The notes: generated by a model from the letters alone, not told the origin. A DNA stretch of 64,000 bases from Hyphomicrobiales bacterium (GCA_026400535.1 JAPLOU010000039.1:1-64000); one strand, 5' to 3'; counted from the stretch's first letter, positions 9,527-18,914 are shown. Numbers and translations: made by a program.

Positions 9527-11077
9527 CTAGGACTTGAACGAATAGGTGTTCGGCAGCACCCAGCCATTGTCGTATTTGGTGATGGTGACCTCGTTTCGGT
9601 GAACGATGGTCTTCACCGTCTGCAAGAGCGGAATGGTGAAGCCGCGCTCGGCGGCGAAGCGGTGGGCGTCGCGATAGCCCTGGATGCGCTTGGCCTCGTC
9701 CGTCTCCGTCAGCAGGGGCTGGATCCGCGGCGCAAGCTCGTCGGTCTTGAAGGCAGAGAAGATCGATTTCGGGTCGAGGAGGTAGCCACCATACATTTCA
9801 GGATCGCCGACCGCGTTGCCCCATGAGAACAGGGTCGCCTCGGGCAGCGTGCCGGCCCGTAGCCGCTCCTGGTAGACCGAGAGTTCGATCGGCTCGAGAT
9901 CGGCATTGATGCCGACGCGCCGCCACATCTGCACGATGGCACGGGCCATTTCGAAATCATTCGGAAAGGCGCCATTCGACGAGGCGAACTTGATGGTCAG
10001 CGGGTTCTGGGCGCTGTGTCCGAGTTCGCGCAGCAGCGCCTGCGCGCGTTCGGTACTGAACTGGAACTCGAAATCCGCCGGATAGCCCGGCGTCCCCTTC
10101 GCGGCAGGCACCGAGATCGGTGTCGCGGCGCCCCCGAACAGCGCGCGGGAGATCGCCACCTTGTCGATGGCGTGGTGGGCGGCGAGGCGCGCCCTGTCGT
10201 CGGCGAAGCCGCCATTCCTGGTGATCTGCAGCAGCATGATGTCGGCGATCGGGTCGAGCCGCGCCGTCACCCCCGGCTGGGTTCCGAGGCGCTGCGCTTC
10301 GCGGATCGGCACATCGATGGCGACATCGGCGCGGCGACTTTCGAAGGCTGCGACCCGTGCGGTCGGATCACGGACGATCTCGATGGTGACCTTCGGGATC
10401 GCCGGTTTGCCGCCCCAATAGCGATCATTGGCTTCGAGAACGATGCGGGCACCCTGCTGATACTCGACCAGCTTGTAAGGACCGCTGCCGACCGGCCTGG
10501 CAGTGAACTCCGCGAGGCCAACACGCTCGACATAGGCCTTCGGCACCACGAAGCTGCACAGGAAAGCGAGCCAGGCGATCGCGGAGGGCATCGGCTCGGA
10601 AAACCTCATCACGGCCTTCGTCGGGCTCTGTACCTCAATATCCGTCACCTTGCGCCAGATGAACGCCGTGTCGAGACGGCGGCCGCCTTCGGGAACCGGC
10701 AGCTTTGCGCGCTCAAAGAACGAGAAGCGGAAATCGGCTGCCGTCATCGGGGTACCATCGTGGAACACCACATCCGGGCGGAACTCGAGCGACAGGGTCG
10801 TGGGATTGTCGAAGGCCCATTTGGTGATCAGCGCCGGCTTGATGCTGACATCAGGGTTCTGGGTCAGCGGCTGGTCGAAAACCAGCTTGTAGAGTGACTG
10901 CACGGCGGCGAGGGTGCGCGCGTTCGGGTCCCAGGTCGGCAGGTCGGCCGGAAAGGCGAGCGTCAGCTGGCCCTGCGCGGCGGCCTGGGCCAGAACGTCG
11001 CGCGGCACACCCAGTGCCATCAGGGCGCCGGCGCCTGCGCCGAGTTTGATCAGATTGCGGCGGTCGATCGTTGTCAT
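9527..11077 (-). CDS. ABC importer substrate-binding protein, SBP_bac_5 family
   Basis: A 516-residue periplasmic binding protein of the oligopeptide/opine class. The N-terminus has a twin-arginine-type signal (DRRNLIKLGAGAGALMALG, cleavage near residue 31 after a VLAQA motif). The body shows the family pattern (PADLPTWDPNA, then FHDGTPMTAADFRFSF near residue 110). An AGGGAG site lies about 11 bases before the ATG. It lies between the oxidoreductase subunit genes and the permeases of the same operon, so its ligand is probably the compound degraded by the upstream enzymes. That ligand is unknown and need not be a peptide. Confidence 0.92.
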   Translation of the reverse strand: MTTIDRRNLIKLGAGAGALMALGVPRDVLAQAAAQGQLTLAFPADLPTWDPNARTLAAVQSLYKLVFDQPLTQNPDVSIKPALITKWAFDNPTTLSLEFRPDVVFHDGTPMTAADFRFSFFERAKLPVPEGGRRLDTAFIWRKVTDIEVQSPTKAVMRFSEPMPSAIAWLAFLCSFVVPKAYVERVGLAEFTARPVGSGPYKLVEYQQGARIVLEANDRYWGGKPAIPKVTIEIVRDPTARVAAFESRRADVAIDVPIREAQRLGTQPGVTARLDPIADIMLLQITRNGGFADDRARLAAHHAIDKVAISRALFGGAATPISVPAAKGTPGYPADFEFQFSTERAQALLRELGHSAQNPLTIKFASSNGAFPNDFEMARAIVQMWRRVGINADLEPIELSVYQERLRAGTLPEATLFSWGNAVGDPEMYGGYLLDPKSIFSAFKTDELAPRIQPLLTETDEAKRIQGYRDAHRFAAERGFTIPLLQTVKTIVHRNEVTITKYDNGWVLPNTYSFKS

Positions 11078-11104
11078 CGTCGTTGTGCTCCCTTGTTGTT
11101 GCAG

Positions 11105-12649
11105 TTACGGTTGAGTTCTGGACAGCCGTTGCGCGATGGCGGCCCCGAGGCGGACGCCTGTGTCATCGGCCAGCGCCAGCGTCCGGTAGCTGGCAAGCTC
11201 GGTTGCGGCGGCGGGGCCCTTCAAATCCGGTACGATCGCCATGATGGCCGCATAATTGGCGGCACCGCGGGCGTGGGTATCGCCATAGCCCTTCACAAGA
11301 TTACGCAGTTCAGCAACCTCCGTTGCCAGGACGCAGTCACGCGTTGCCGTTTCGGCCACCGTTGCGAGCCAGGCTGACAGGTCAACCTGTTCCCTCTGGA
11401 AGCGCATCGACCGGCGGCGCCACGGCTTCATCCGGGCGACCGCATACAACAGCACAAAGCCGCGGATGGACGTGGATTCAATGATCCGCCCCGAGCTTGT
11501 GAGGTTCTGGACGAAGGTGCGCGCGAGCTTGTTCTTCAGCAAGAACCGTCCAAGCCCAGCGGGAACCGTTTCCGCGATTTCCTGGAGGCGCGGATGCATG
11601 TATTCGCGGATCTGCAGGATCTGGTCATGTCTGGCGCCAACCTCCGCGGCGACGCGTTCGATCCGTTCGCTGCGGATCTTCAGGTCCGCCACGCGGATCG
11701 GATCCTCGAAGGTCATGCCCAGGGCCAGATAGCGGGCCGTCTCCGTCAGGAGCTTCGCCGAACCATCGCCGTAGAGCCGCTCCATGTCCGCGATCGGCTT
11801 CAGCCGTTCGACATAGAGCGCCGCATACGCCAGATCCTGAAAATCAAGGCAGCGGGCAATGCCGGCCGTGATCACCTGAAGAGCGGCGGGTGCAAACAGT
11901 CTGGCCGCCTCCCGGGCCAGTCCCGCCTCGTCGGCGGGCTTGGTCAAGGGTCCATCGAGGGGCACCGGCTCGATCGCTGGTTGCCGGCCGCTGGCTGTGT
12001 CATAGCCGGCTGCGAAGGCGCGTTTTGAGGCCGCAACGCCCACACCGCCATGGTCGATGGTCGTCTCGAAGGCAGCCCGATCGAAGGGCAGCGCGCCGGA
12101 AGCGGCCAGGGCCCCGAACAGGACCGCCGAGATCACGCTGCCGGTTTTCTCCGCAACCGCCTGCATGTCGAAGCTGACGAGCCGGGCCGCGGCCGCGCGG
12201 GCCGCGTCGATCAGGGCGGACTCGTCAGCCCGGCCATCCGCAAGCGCGATCTTCTCGGCAATCGCGAAGACGCGATGGGTCGAGGCGATGAGCACGGTGC
12301 GGTCCGGTGTGACGATGCCGCGCTGGATAGCCCGGCCTGCTTCCATCAACTCGGAGGCAATAACGATGTCGACATCGCCCGGAACAGGCATGAGCGCCAG
12401 AACCGGCTCGCGCCCGTTGAGTTCGGCGTCCGGAAACATCTCGACATAGTAGATCGTTGCGCCGGTGCGCTGGGCGACGCCGGGAACCGACGTCATCTGC
12501 GCCAGATGCCCGTTGGCCTCGGCGAGTTCGACCAGCCAGTTCGCCAGCACGCCGCCGCCTTCGCCGCCCATGGCCAGAACCGCGATGCGGATGGCCCGCA
12601 CGCTTGTCGTGCCGGGGCGGCTGGCGTGCTGCGCTGCCCGGATGTTCAT
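11105..12649 (-). CDS. Indolepyruvate ferredoxin oxidoreductase beta-type subunit with long C-terminal extension
   Basis: Gamma/beta-type subunit of a thiamine-diphosphate 2-oxoacid:ferredoxin oxidoreductase. Residues about 18-215 match the IorB pattern (AVLAMGGEGGGVLANWLVEL, then MTSVPGVAQRTGATIYYVEM). The protein is 514 residues, whereas archaeal IorB is about 200; the extra 300 residues form a mostly helical C-terminal region seen in a proteobacterial subgroup, whose function I do not know. The gene starts 7 bases after the IorA stop with no clear ribosome site, so translation is probably coupled. Together with IorA it should convert a 2-oxoacid, typically an arylpyruvate, to an acyl-CoA. 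Confidence 0.88.
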   Translation of the reverse strand: MNIRAAQHASRPGTTSVRAIRIAVLAMGGEGGGVLANWLVELAEANGHLAQMTSVPGVAQRTGATIYYVEMFPDAELNGREPVLALMPVPGDVDIVIASELMEAGRAIQRGIVTPDRTVLIASTHRVFAIAEKIALADGRADESALIDAARAAAARLVSFDMQAVAEKTGSVISAVLFGALAASGALPFDRAAFETTIDHGGVGVAASKRAFAAGYDTASGRQPAIEPVPLDGPLTKPADEAGLAREAARLFAPAALQVITAGIARCLDFQDLAYAALYVERLKPIADMERLYGDGSAKLLTETARYLALGMTFEDPIRVADLKIRSERIERVAAEVGARHDQILQIREYMHPRLQEIAETVPAGLGRFLLKNKLARTFVQNLTSSGRIIESTSIRGFVLLYAVARMKPWRRRSMRFQREQVDLSAWLATVAETATRDCVLATEVAELRNLVKGYGDTHARGAANYAAIMAIVPDLKGPAAATELASYRTLALADDTGVRLGAAIAQRLSRTQP

Positions 12650-12656
12650 GCGCGGC

Positions 12657-14819
12657 TCACGCGGCGGCCTGACGCGGCGCGCGCCGTTCGAGGCGCCGCT
12701 GCAGGAACCCGATCACCCTGCGCCGGATATCGGCTTTGATGAGGTCCCAACGGGTCGGATTGTTGATGATCGAGGCCCGGTAGAAGGATGGACACAGGAT
12801 CGCCGCATGGGCGACCTCGCCGCACAGGCCGCAGCCGACGCAGGAATTGATCACCCGGGTGACCGGGTCCTTGCGCAGCGGATCGGGATTGGGAGCCAAA
12901 GTCAGCGAGGGGCAGCCCGAGAGCCGGATGCAGGAGTGATCGCCCGTGCAGGTGTCGGCATCGACGCCATAGCGCTCGCGCACCACGCGTTTGCCGTCGC
13001 CGATGGCCTTCTGCACGAGCGGCTTTTCGCGGCGCTGCCGGTTGAGCATGCATTCCGATTGGGCGACGATCACCTTCGGGCCTTCCGCCGGCGTGGTCAG
13101 CGCCTCGCGCAGCGTGCCCATCATCGTCTTGAGATCGTAGGTGTTGGGCAATGTCCTGGCCCAGGTCACACCGATGCCGCGCACGGCCGTTTCGATCGAC
13201 TGCTGCGTGGCGCGCCGGTCACTGGCATGATGGGACGACAGGATATCCTGCCCTCCGGTCGCGGCGGAATAGCCGTTGTCGACGACGATGATCACGCCAT
13301 CGGCCTTGTTGAACACCGCGTTGCCGACCGAGGAGACCAGGCCGTTATGCCAGAAGCCGCCATCGCCCATGATGGCGATCGACCGCTTCGACGGCCTGTC
13401 GGGCCCCTTGACGTTGAAGGCGGCCGCTCCGGCCCCGCCAAGCCCGTAGCCCATGGTGGTAGCGCCGATGTTGAACGGCGGCAGGATCGAGAACAGGTGG
13501 CAGCCGATGTCGCAGGAGACATGGTGCTGGCCGAGTTCGCGCTCGACAAGCTTCATGGCGGTGAAGATCGGGCGTTCCGGGCACCCCGTGCAGAAGGAGG
13601 GCGGGCGACCATGGACATTGCCGTCCAGCGAGGCCAGCGCCGCCTTGAGCCGGTTGTCACCGGGGTTGGCCACGGAACCTGTGGCCAGGGAGGGATGGTA
13701 GCTCCGGACAAACCTGCCAAAGCCGTCCTTCATCACCTGTCCGGTGTACTCGCCGGCCATTGGCAGCATGTCCTTGCCATGGACCTTCGTCTGCAGATCG
13801 GCGCGGCGCAGGATGGTGCTGATCGCCTGTTCGATGAATTCAGGTTGTCCCTCCTCGACGATCAGGATGGCGCGCTTGCCCGTGGCGAAGCGGATGACCT
13901 CCGCATCAACCAGCGGATAGGTCACGTTGAGCACATAGACCGGCACGCGCGACTGGCCATAGGCGTCGGCAAGCCCCATCAGCTCAAGTGCCCGCATGCC
14001 GGTGTTGTACATGCCGCCCTGCATGACGACGCCAATGTCCGAGACGTCGCCGTCGAAGACTTCGTTGAGGCCGTGCTTCTGCACGAACGTCACGGCTGCC
14101 GGCCAGCGGACTTCGATTTTCTCCTTCTCGTGCAGATAGCTCGCGGGTGGCAGCACGATCCGGTTGACGTCGCGCACCGGGTTCTCGAGCGCATCCTTCA
14201 GCGTGAAGCCCGGCCGGACATTGTCCTTCGTCTTGAATCGGCCGGTGACGTGGCAGGTCCGGATGCGGACCTCGAGCATCACCGGCGTGTTGGTGGCTTC
14301 CGAGAGTTCGAAACCCTTCTCGACACATTCCACGATCTTCGGCAGGTTCGGGCGCGGGTCGAGCAGCCAGATCTGGCTCTTCATCGCGAAGGCATGGCTG
14401 CGCTCCTGCATGATCGAGGAGCCCTCGCCATAGTCCTCGCCGACGATGATCATCGCGCCGCCCTTGACCCCGCCCGAGGCAAGGTTGGCGAGGGCGTCAG
14501 AGGCGACATTGGTGCCCACGGTCGACTTGAATGTCACCGCCCCGCGCAAGGGATAGTGCACGGAAGCTGCCAGCATCGCCGCAGCCGTGGCCTCGCTGGC
14601 GCTCGATTCGAAGTGAATGCCCAGTTCCGCCATGATGTCCTCGGCGTCCGCGAGCACGTCCATCAGGTGCGAGATCGGCGCCCCCTGATAGCCGCCGACA
14701 TAGCTGACGCCGCTTTCCAGCAGGGCCTTGGTGATCGCCAGGATACCCTCGCCACGGAATTCATCGCCGGCGCCGAGCTTCAGCGACTGCACCTCGTCCT
14801 TGAAGGACCGTTCGGCCAT
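12657..14819 (-). CDS. Indolepyruvate ferredoxin oxidoreductase alpha-type subunit (IorA-like)
   Basis: A 720-residue catalytic subunit. It has an N-terminal pyrimidine-binding domain (GYQGAPISHLMDVL, residues about 35-60), the family motif FCTGCPERPIF near residue 400, and a thiamine-diphosphate site (MGDGGFWHNGLVSS to DNGYSAATGGQ, about 485-530). A C-terminal ferredoxin-like domain with Cys clusters (CTGDHSCIRLSGC; CVGCGLCGEVAHAAILC, about 630-690) fits 4Fe-4S centres. The start is supported by a GGAGACGAGG ribosome site. It acts with the IorB-like subunit to decarboxylate a 2-oxoacid oxidatively to acyl-CoA while reducing ferredoxin. Aryl- or indolepyruvate are the known family substrates; the true one here is not known. 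Confidence 0.92.
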   Translation of the reverse strand: MAERSFKDEVQSLKLGAGDEFRGEGILAITKALLESGVSYVGGYQGAPISHLMDVLADAEDIMAELGIHFESSASEATAAAMLAASVHYPLRGAVTFKSTVGTNVASDALANLASGGVKGGAMIIVGEDYGEGSSIMQERSHAFAMKSQIWLLDPRPNLPKIVECVEKGFELSEATNTPVMLEVRIRTCHVTGRFKTKDNVRPGFTLKDALENPVRDVNRIVLPPASYLHEKEKIEVRWPAAVTFVQKHGLNEVFDGDVSDIGVVMQGGMYNTGMRALELMGLADAYGQSRVPVYVLNVTYPLVDAEVIRFATGKRAILIVEEGQPEFIEQAISTILRRADLQTKVHGKDMLPMAGEYTGQVMKDGFGRFVRSYHPSLATGSVANPGDNRLKAALASLDGNVHGRPPSFCTGCPERPIFTAMKLVERELGQHHVSCDIGCHLFSILPPFNIGATTMGYGLGGAGAAAFNVKGPDRPSKRSIAIMGDGGFWHNGLVSSVGNAVFNKADGVIIVVDNGYSAATGGQDILSSHHASDRRATQQSIETAVRGIGVTWARTLPNTYDLKTMMGTLREALTTPAEGPKVIVAQSECMLNRQRREKPLVQKAIGDGKRVVRERYGVDADTCTGDHSCIRLSGCPSLTLAPNPDPLRKDPVTRVINSCVGCGLCGEVAHAAILCPSFYRASIINNPTRWDLIKADIRRRVIGFLQRRLERRAPRQAAA

Positions 14820-14857
14820 CCTCGTCTCCCCCGGGTTCTCGTCAGGTTCCTGCCTTT

Positions 14858-15649
14858 TCAGTCATCGCTGTCAGAAACGAGAGCCAGAACCCTGAGCGGG
14901 CTGCCTGATCCGCCAGCGATCTTGAGCGGCGCCGCAATCAGGACGGCGCCGGTTGCCGGCAACTGGTCGAGGTTGCACAGGCTGGCGAGCCCGAACTTGT
15001 TGGCGCCGTGCATGAGCGCGTGCGCCGGGAAGGCGGGTTCGAACGAAAATGCCTGGCCGGCATCTGTCCCGACCGCTTCGACGCCCCAGCCGTTGACATC
15101 ACGGTCCTCGACCAGGAAGCGGACGGCATCGGCATTCGGGCCCGGCACATGCGGACCGTCTTCCTTCATGTTGAGGAACAGGGCCGGGTCGGTGCGCTTG
15201 GACCAATCCGAGCGCATCAGGACCCATGCCCCCTTCGGGATTTTGCCATGCTCCTTTTCCCAGGCGAGGATGCGCTTGGGCGTGAGCAGGAACTTCTCGT
15301 CTCTGGCGCAGTCCTTCGACACGTCGATCACGCAGGCAGGCGCGATGAAGCGCTGCGGGTCGATCGTGTCCGTGGCACCGTCCTCGAGATCCTTGCCGGT
15401 GACCCAGTGGACCGGTGCGTCGAAATGGGTGCCGGTATGTTCCCCGCAGGCGAAGTTGTTCCAGTACCAGGCCGGACCCTTGTCATCATAGCGCGAGATC
15501 AGGCTGCTCTCGAACGGCTTGGTGGGAGCAAAGGGGGGCGGCAGCTGGATCACGGGTGTGGAGGGCTGCAGCCGCTGTGTCAGGTCGATCACCTTGATCT
15601 TGTGCTTGACGATTGCCTTCGCAAGCTTTGCAAGCGTGTCCTTCGCCAT
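14858..15649 (-). CDS. Cyclase-family metal-dependent hydrolase
   Basis: A 263-residue cytoplasmic protein of the putative cyclase / kynurenine formamidase / isatin hydrolase fold. The metal-binding signature is intact (GEHTGTHFDAPVHW with His71, His75, Asp77 and His81), and GAWVLMRSDWSKR is a typical mid-protein segment. A GGAGG ribosome site lies 5 bases before the ATG. Known members open amide or lactam bonds next to aromatic rings (N-formylkynurenine, isatin). With an indolepyruvate-type oxidoreductase next door this hints at a nitrogen-containing aromatic substrate, but that is inference. Confidence 0.85.
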   Translation of the reverse strand: MAKDTLAKLAKAIVKHKIKVIDLTQRLQPSTPVIQLPPPFAPTKPFESSLISRYDDKGPAWYWNNFACGEHTGTHFDAPVHWVTGKDLEDGATDTIDPQRFIAPACVIDVSKDCARDEKFLLTPKRILAWEKEHGKIPKGAWVLMRSDWSKRTDPALFLNMKEDGPHVPGPNADAVRFLVEDRDVNGWGVEAVGTDAGQAFSFEPAFPAHALMHGANKFGLASLCNLDQLPATGAVLIAAPLKIAGGSGSPLRVLALVSDSDD

Positions 15650-15681
15650 GATGTCCTCCGTCTGTGCGTTGCGGGCCGTGC

Positions 15682-17076
15682 TCAGAAAACGCGGCCTGGA
15701 TTGAGAATGCCTGCAGGATCGAGTGCCGCCTTGATTGTCCGCATCAGCTCCAGTTCCGGGGCGCTGCGGGTTAGCGGCAGATAGGATTTCTTGGCGCGCC
15801 CGATGCCATGCTCAGCGGAAACCGAGCCATTGAAGCGCGCCACGTGGCTGTAGACAAGGTCTTCGACCGCGTGCTTGGTCGCGCCGTCCATACCCGGACG
15901 CGACGCGATCAGGTGCAGGTTTGAATCGGCCAGATGCCCGAAGAACACATGCACCATGTCGGGCCAGCGGGCGGTGATGTCCGCCTTGATGGCAGTGACG
16001 GCCTGATCGATCTTTCCGATCGGGAAGGAGATGTCGAAGTTGCCGCCAGGCGGCAGGATCCGGCCGTATTCATAGGGGCTTTCGCGGTAGGACCAGAAGC
16101 GCGCCCTGTCCTGTCCGGACTGCGCGACGATCGCATCGGCCGCAATGCCGGCCTCGATCTGGTCTGCAAGGAAGCTCTCGAAGGCATCCTGACCTGCCGC
16201 CGTCCCGTCGGTCGGTGTTTCGAGCAGAACCAACAGGGGATGGGTCGTCTCGAACGGCCTTGGCAGTCCGAAGCGGTCGACGGCGACCTGAACGAAGTCG
16301 GCCCACATCGCCTCGAACACCAGAAGGCCGCCGGGCAGGTCGCGGCCTGCGGCGCGCAACAGCCTGATCGCGCCATCCACCGACGCAACGGCGACGATGG
16401 CCGAGGCGATCGCGGCGGGTTTGGGGTGCAGGCCGATCACGACGCGGGTGACGACGCCAAGCGTGCCTTCCGAGCCGATAAAGAGCTGGGTCCAGTCATA
16501 GCCGGCATTGTTCTTCAGCATCTTGTTGAGCGACCGGACGACCTGGCCATTCGGCAGCACAACCTCGAGGCCCAGCACATTGCGGCGCGTCATGCCATAG
16601 CGGATGACCTGATTGCCGCCGGCATTGGTGGCGACATTGCCGCCGATCGTGCACGATCCGCGTGCGCCAAGATCGATTCCGCACTGAAAGCCCGCCTCCT
16701 CGGCTGCGTTCTGGATCAGCAGGAGGGGCGTGCCGGCCAAAGCCGTCAAGGTGCCGGCATCGGCGTCGATCTCCTCGATGCCGCTCATGCGCTCTAGAGA
16801 GAGGGCGATCTCGTTCTTGCCGGGATGGGCGCCACCGGCCAAGCCCGTCATGCCCCCCTGCGGGGCAACCGGCTGAGCGTAGGCATGGCAGATGCGGAGC
16901 GCGGCGGACACCTGTTCGGTGTTGCGGGGCAGCACAAGCGCCAGTGGCCTCGTGGCCGCGACCTTTGTGGCGTCCTGCTGGTTGCGGTCGGGAATGTCAA
17001 CGCCAATCCTCACGCCATCCGCGCCAAGTTCGGCGAGCAGCGCCGCGATCACATCGCCCGCAAGATTTTCCGTCAT
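15682..17076 (-). CDS. FAD-linked 2-hydroxyacid dehydrogenase (GlcD / D-lactate dehydrogenase type)
   Basis: A 464-residue flavoprotein with an N-terminal FAD-binding type 4 domain (PRNTEQVSAALR, GGMTGLAGGAH near residue 80, GSCTIGGNVATNAGG near 140). A FAD-oxidase C-terminal domain ends in the typical VSAEHGIGRAKKSYLP. It should oxidise a 2-hydroxyacid to a 2-oxoacid, passing electrons to a carrier. The ATG at 17076 is chosen because it overlaps the preceding stop (ATGA) and has GGGAGG upstream. The product class matches what the neighbouring IorA/IorB pair consumes, suggesting consecutive steps (inferred). Confidence 0.9.
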   Translation of the reverse strand: MTENLAGDVIAALLAELGADGVRIGVDIPDRNQQDATKVAATRPLALVLPRNTEQVSAALRICHAYAQPVAPQGGMTGLAGGAHPGKNEIALSLERMSGIEEIDADAGTLTALAGTPLLLIQNAAEEAGFQCGIDLGARGSCTIGGNVATNAGGNQVIRYGMTRRNVLGLEVVLPNGQVVRSLNKMLKNNAGYDWTQLFIGSEGTLGVVTRVVIGLHPKPAAIASAIVAVASVDGAIRLLRAAGRDLPGGLLVFEAMWADFVQVAVDRFGLPRPFETTHPLLVLLETPTDGTAAGQDAFESFLADQIEAGIAADAIVAQSGQDRARFWSYRESPYEYGRILPPGGNFDISFPIGKIDQAVTAIKADITARWPDMVHVFFGHLADSNLHLIASRPGMDGATKHAVEDLVYSHVARFNGSVSAEHGIGRAKKSYLPLTRSAPELELMRTIKAALDPAGILNPGRVF

Positions 17077-17579
17077 GACAACACCTCCCGCGGCTGCGCC
17101 TCGAAGCGGCAGTATCCGGCACCCATGGCGGCGCACTGGACTTCATGGGCGTGGCAGGGTGTGTCGAACACCAGCGTTGCGACGGCGCGGACCATGCCGG
17201 TGATCGCTGCGCAGACCGGTGTCGCGGATGCGCCATAGCCCGCCGCAAAGGGGCTGTTCAGGACGTGAAGGGCGAGCACAGTGCCCTGATGCGTGAACTC
17301 CCACAGGCCCCAGCCCAGTTGCGGCGCGGATTGGGCGATGACGTTCAGCAGGGAATCACCGGTTCCGCCCATGGCACGATAGGCCCGCGCGGAATCCGAA
17401 CCCTGTTCGAAGATCGAATCTTCAAGGGCGGCAAGCGCCAGCGCGCGGGGCGCAGGGTCAAGTCGCCGGAAAACGCCCATCAGGGCCTCGGGCCGGATCA
17501 ACATGTAGCGGCGAGTCTGGTCAAACCAGGCGCCGGCCGCCTCATCCAGTTCCAAGCGGTCGCGAAAGCCCTGAGCCAC
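17073..17579 (-). CDS. V4R-domain-like small protein
   Basis: A 168-residue protein, mostly helical in its first half, ending in a segment that resembles the V4R (4-vinyl reductase) domain: Cys123, Cys142, His143, Cys149 and Cys157, with the characteristic CAAMGAGYCRFEA. V4R domains bind small hydrophobic or aromatic ligands or metal and occur in BchJ and in regulators of aromatic degradation. Here it is free-standing. The start is a GTG with GGGAG 8 bases upstream; the stop overlaps the next gene. No DNA-binding domain is visible. It may be a ligand carrier, sensor or assembly factor, but the function is unknown. Confidence 0.6.
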   Translation of the reverse strand: MAQGFRDRLELDEAAGAWFDQTRRYMLIRPEALMGVFRRLDPAPRALALAALEDSIFEQGSDSARAYRAMGGTGDSLLNVIAQSAPQLGWGLWEFTHQGTVLALHVLNSPFAAGYGASATPVCAAITGMVRAVATLVFDTPCHAHEVQCAAMGAGYCRFEAQPREVLS

Positions 17580-17582
17580 CGG

Positions 17583-18389
17583 TCAACTCCCGATTTGCGT
17601 GCGCGAGGGCGAGGCCGCGATCTCGACGCTCGGGGCCGGGGCGGCGGCAAAGCCGGTGCTGGCCTGATTGAAGCCGCGGGCCACCACGTCCATGTCGCTG
17701 GCGGTCACCACCATGCGGTAGCCCTGCGCGCGGCGCATCTTCGCCATGTCGAGGTTCGGGGTGAACACGCCGCACGGTGTCCAGGCTGCCTTGCACGCCT
17801 GATGAACCTCGGCGCAGGCCACCGCATGGTCATGGTGCATCGCCGGAAAGGTGCCGATCGACAAGGCAAGATCGCCGGTGCCAATGAAGACCATGTCGAC
17901 GCCGTCCACGGCTGCGATCTCGGCGGCGTTGGCCACACCCCTGGCCGTTTCGATCATCACCATGACAACGATCTTGTCCGAGCCTGCGACATAGCTGGCA
18001 AAGTCCGCCAGCGGCCGCAGCCCGCCTCCCGAGCGCTCGCCATGCGGCGGGTACTTGGCGAAGGACACGGCCTTCCTGGCCTGCTTGGCGGTCTCGACGA
18101 GGGGCACGATCACGCCTTCCGCACCGGCATCGAGCGCGGTCCCGATGGCGAAGGCCGTGTTCTCGGCGGTGCGGACCAGAACAGGAATCTCGGGAGGCAC
18201 GAGACCGATCGCTGCCTCGAGGTCGCGGCGGTCCCACAAGCCGTGCTGCAGGTCAAGGACGATCGCGTCCGGGCGGGACCGTGCCACGATCTCGACCATG
18301 GCGACCGATCCCATGGCAAGCCAGGCCACGCCCAGGCAGCGGCCCGAGGCGATGCCGTAACGCAGATTGGCCCTGTGCGGATCGAACAT
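17583..18389 (-). CDS. HpcH/HpaI-family aldolase
   Basis: A 268-residue class II pyruvate aldolase of the phosphoenolpyruvate/TIM-barrel fold. Family residues are visible: Asp46 and His49 (VLDLQHG), Arg73 (LVRTAE), Glu147 (VMIETARG) and Asp173 (GTGDLALSIG), with the phosphate-loop-like KYPPHGERSGGG near 112-123. Members cleave or form 4-hydroxy-2-oxoacids to pyruvate plus an aldehyde. The gene starts 3 bases after the flavin reductase stop. In this operon it could release pyruvate from a ring-opened or side-chain-shortened intermediate. The exact substrate cannot be read. Confidence 0.9.
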   Translation of the reverse strand: MFDPHRANLRYGIASGRCLGVAWLAMGSVAMVEIVARSRPDAIVLDLQHGLWDRRDLEAAIGLVPPEIPVLVRTAENTAFAIGTALDAGAEGVIVPLVETAKQARKAVSFAKYPPHGERSGGGLRPLADFASYVAGSDKIVVMVMIETARGVANAAEIAAVDGVDMVFIGTGDLALSIGTFPAMHHDHAVACAEVHQACKAAWTPCGVFTPNLDMAKMRRAQGYRMVVTASDMDVVARGFNQASTGFAAAPAPSVEIAASPSRTQIGS

Positions 18390-18392
18390 GGT

Positions 18393-18914
18393 CTAACCCA
18401 CCGCCCTGTAGTGGCCATCGTGATAGATCAGAGCCTGCTGCTGCGGATCGGCGACATGCACGTCAAAGACCTCGCCGATGACGATATGATGCGTCGCCCA
18501 GTCGCTGACCTGCGCCACCGTGCATTCGAAGGAGACGTTGGCGCCCGCGAGCAGCAAGGCCTCGCTGCTCGCGCGCACCCAGCCGCCGAAGGCAAAGCGG
18601 GCAGCGCCCTTGGCGACGCGCTGGCCACCAAAGGCCTGGGCCACGTCCTGCTGGCTGGCCGCCAGGACATTGACCGTGAAGCGCGCGCCCTCGGTCAAGG
18701 CCGCCGCGATCGACGCGGTGCGGTTGACGCAGACCAGCAGGGATGGCGGTTCGGCCGACAGCGAGGTTACGGCGGTTGCAGTCAGGCCCAGCGGGGCGCC
18801 GTCCGGGCCATCGGTGACGACCACGCAGACGGCGCCGGCGAGGGCGCGCATGCCCTGCTTGAAGGCGGCAGTGGATGCGGGCGGCCGCACCGCAAGGGCA
18901 GGGCGCGTGCTCAT
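18393..18914 (-). CDS. Flavin reductase (FMN/FAD) of a two-component monooxygenase
   Basis: A 173-residue protein of the flavin-reductase-like domain. It has FKQGMRALAGAVCVVVTDG near residue 18, LGLTATAVTSLSAEPPSLLVCVN near 42-65, FTVNVLAASQQDVAQAFGG in the middle and HHIVIGEVFDV near the end. The length is normal. It reduces flavin with NAD(P)H and hands it to a partner monooxygenase. The partner is almost certainly the luciferase-type protein whose gene overlaps it by 4 bases upstream, an arrangement also seen in RutA/RutF-type pairs. Confidence 0.93.
   Translation of the reverse strand: MSTRPALAVRPPASTAAFKQGMRALAGAVCVVVTDGPDGAPLGLTATAVTSLSAEPPSLLVCVNRTASIAAALTEGARFTVNVLAASQQDVAQAFGGQRVAKGAARFAFGGWVRASSEALLLAGANVSFECTVAQVSDWATHHIVIGEVFDVHVADPQQQALIYHDGHYRAVG

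Noticed and set aside
12465-15491. A 1008-codon open frame on the plus strand opposite the IorA/IorB and cyclase genes
   Set aside because: It is Arg/Gly/His-rich, matches no family and lies antisense to three genes with clear motifs. Long antisense frames are expected at this GC.
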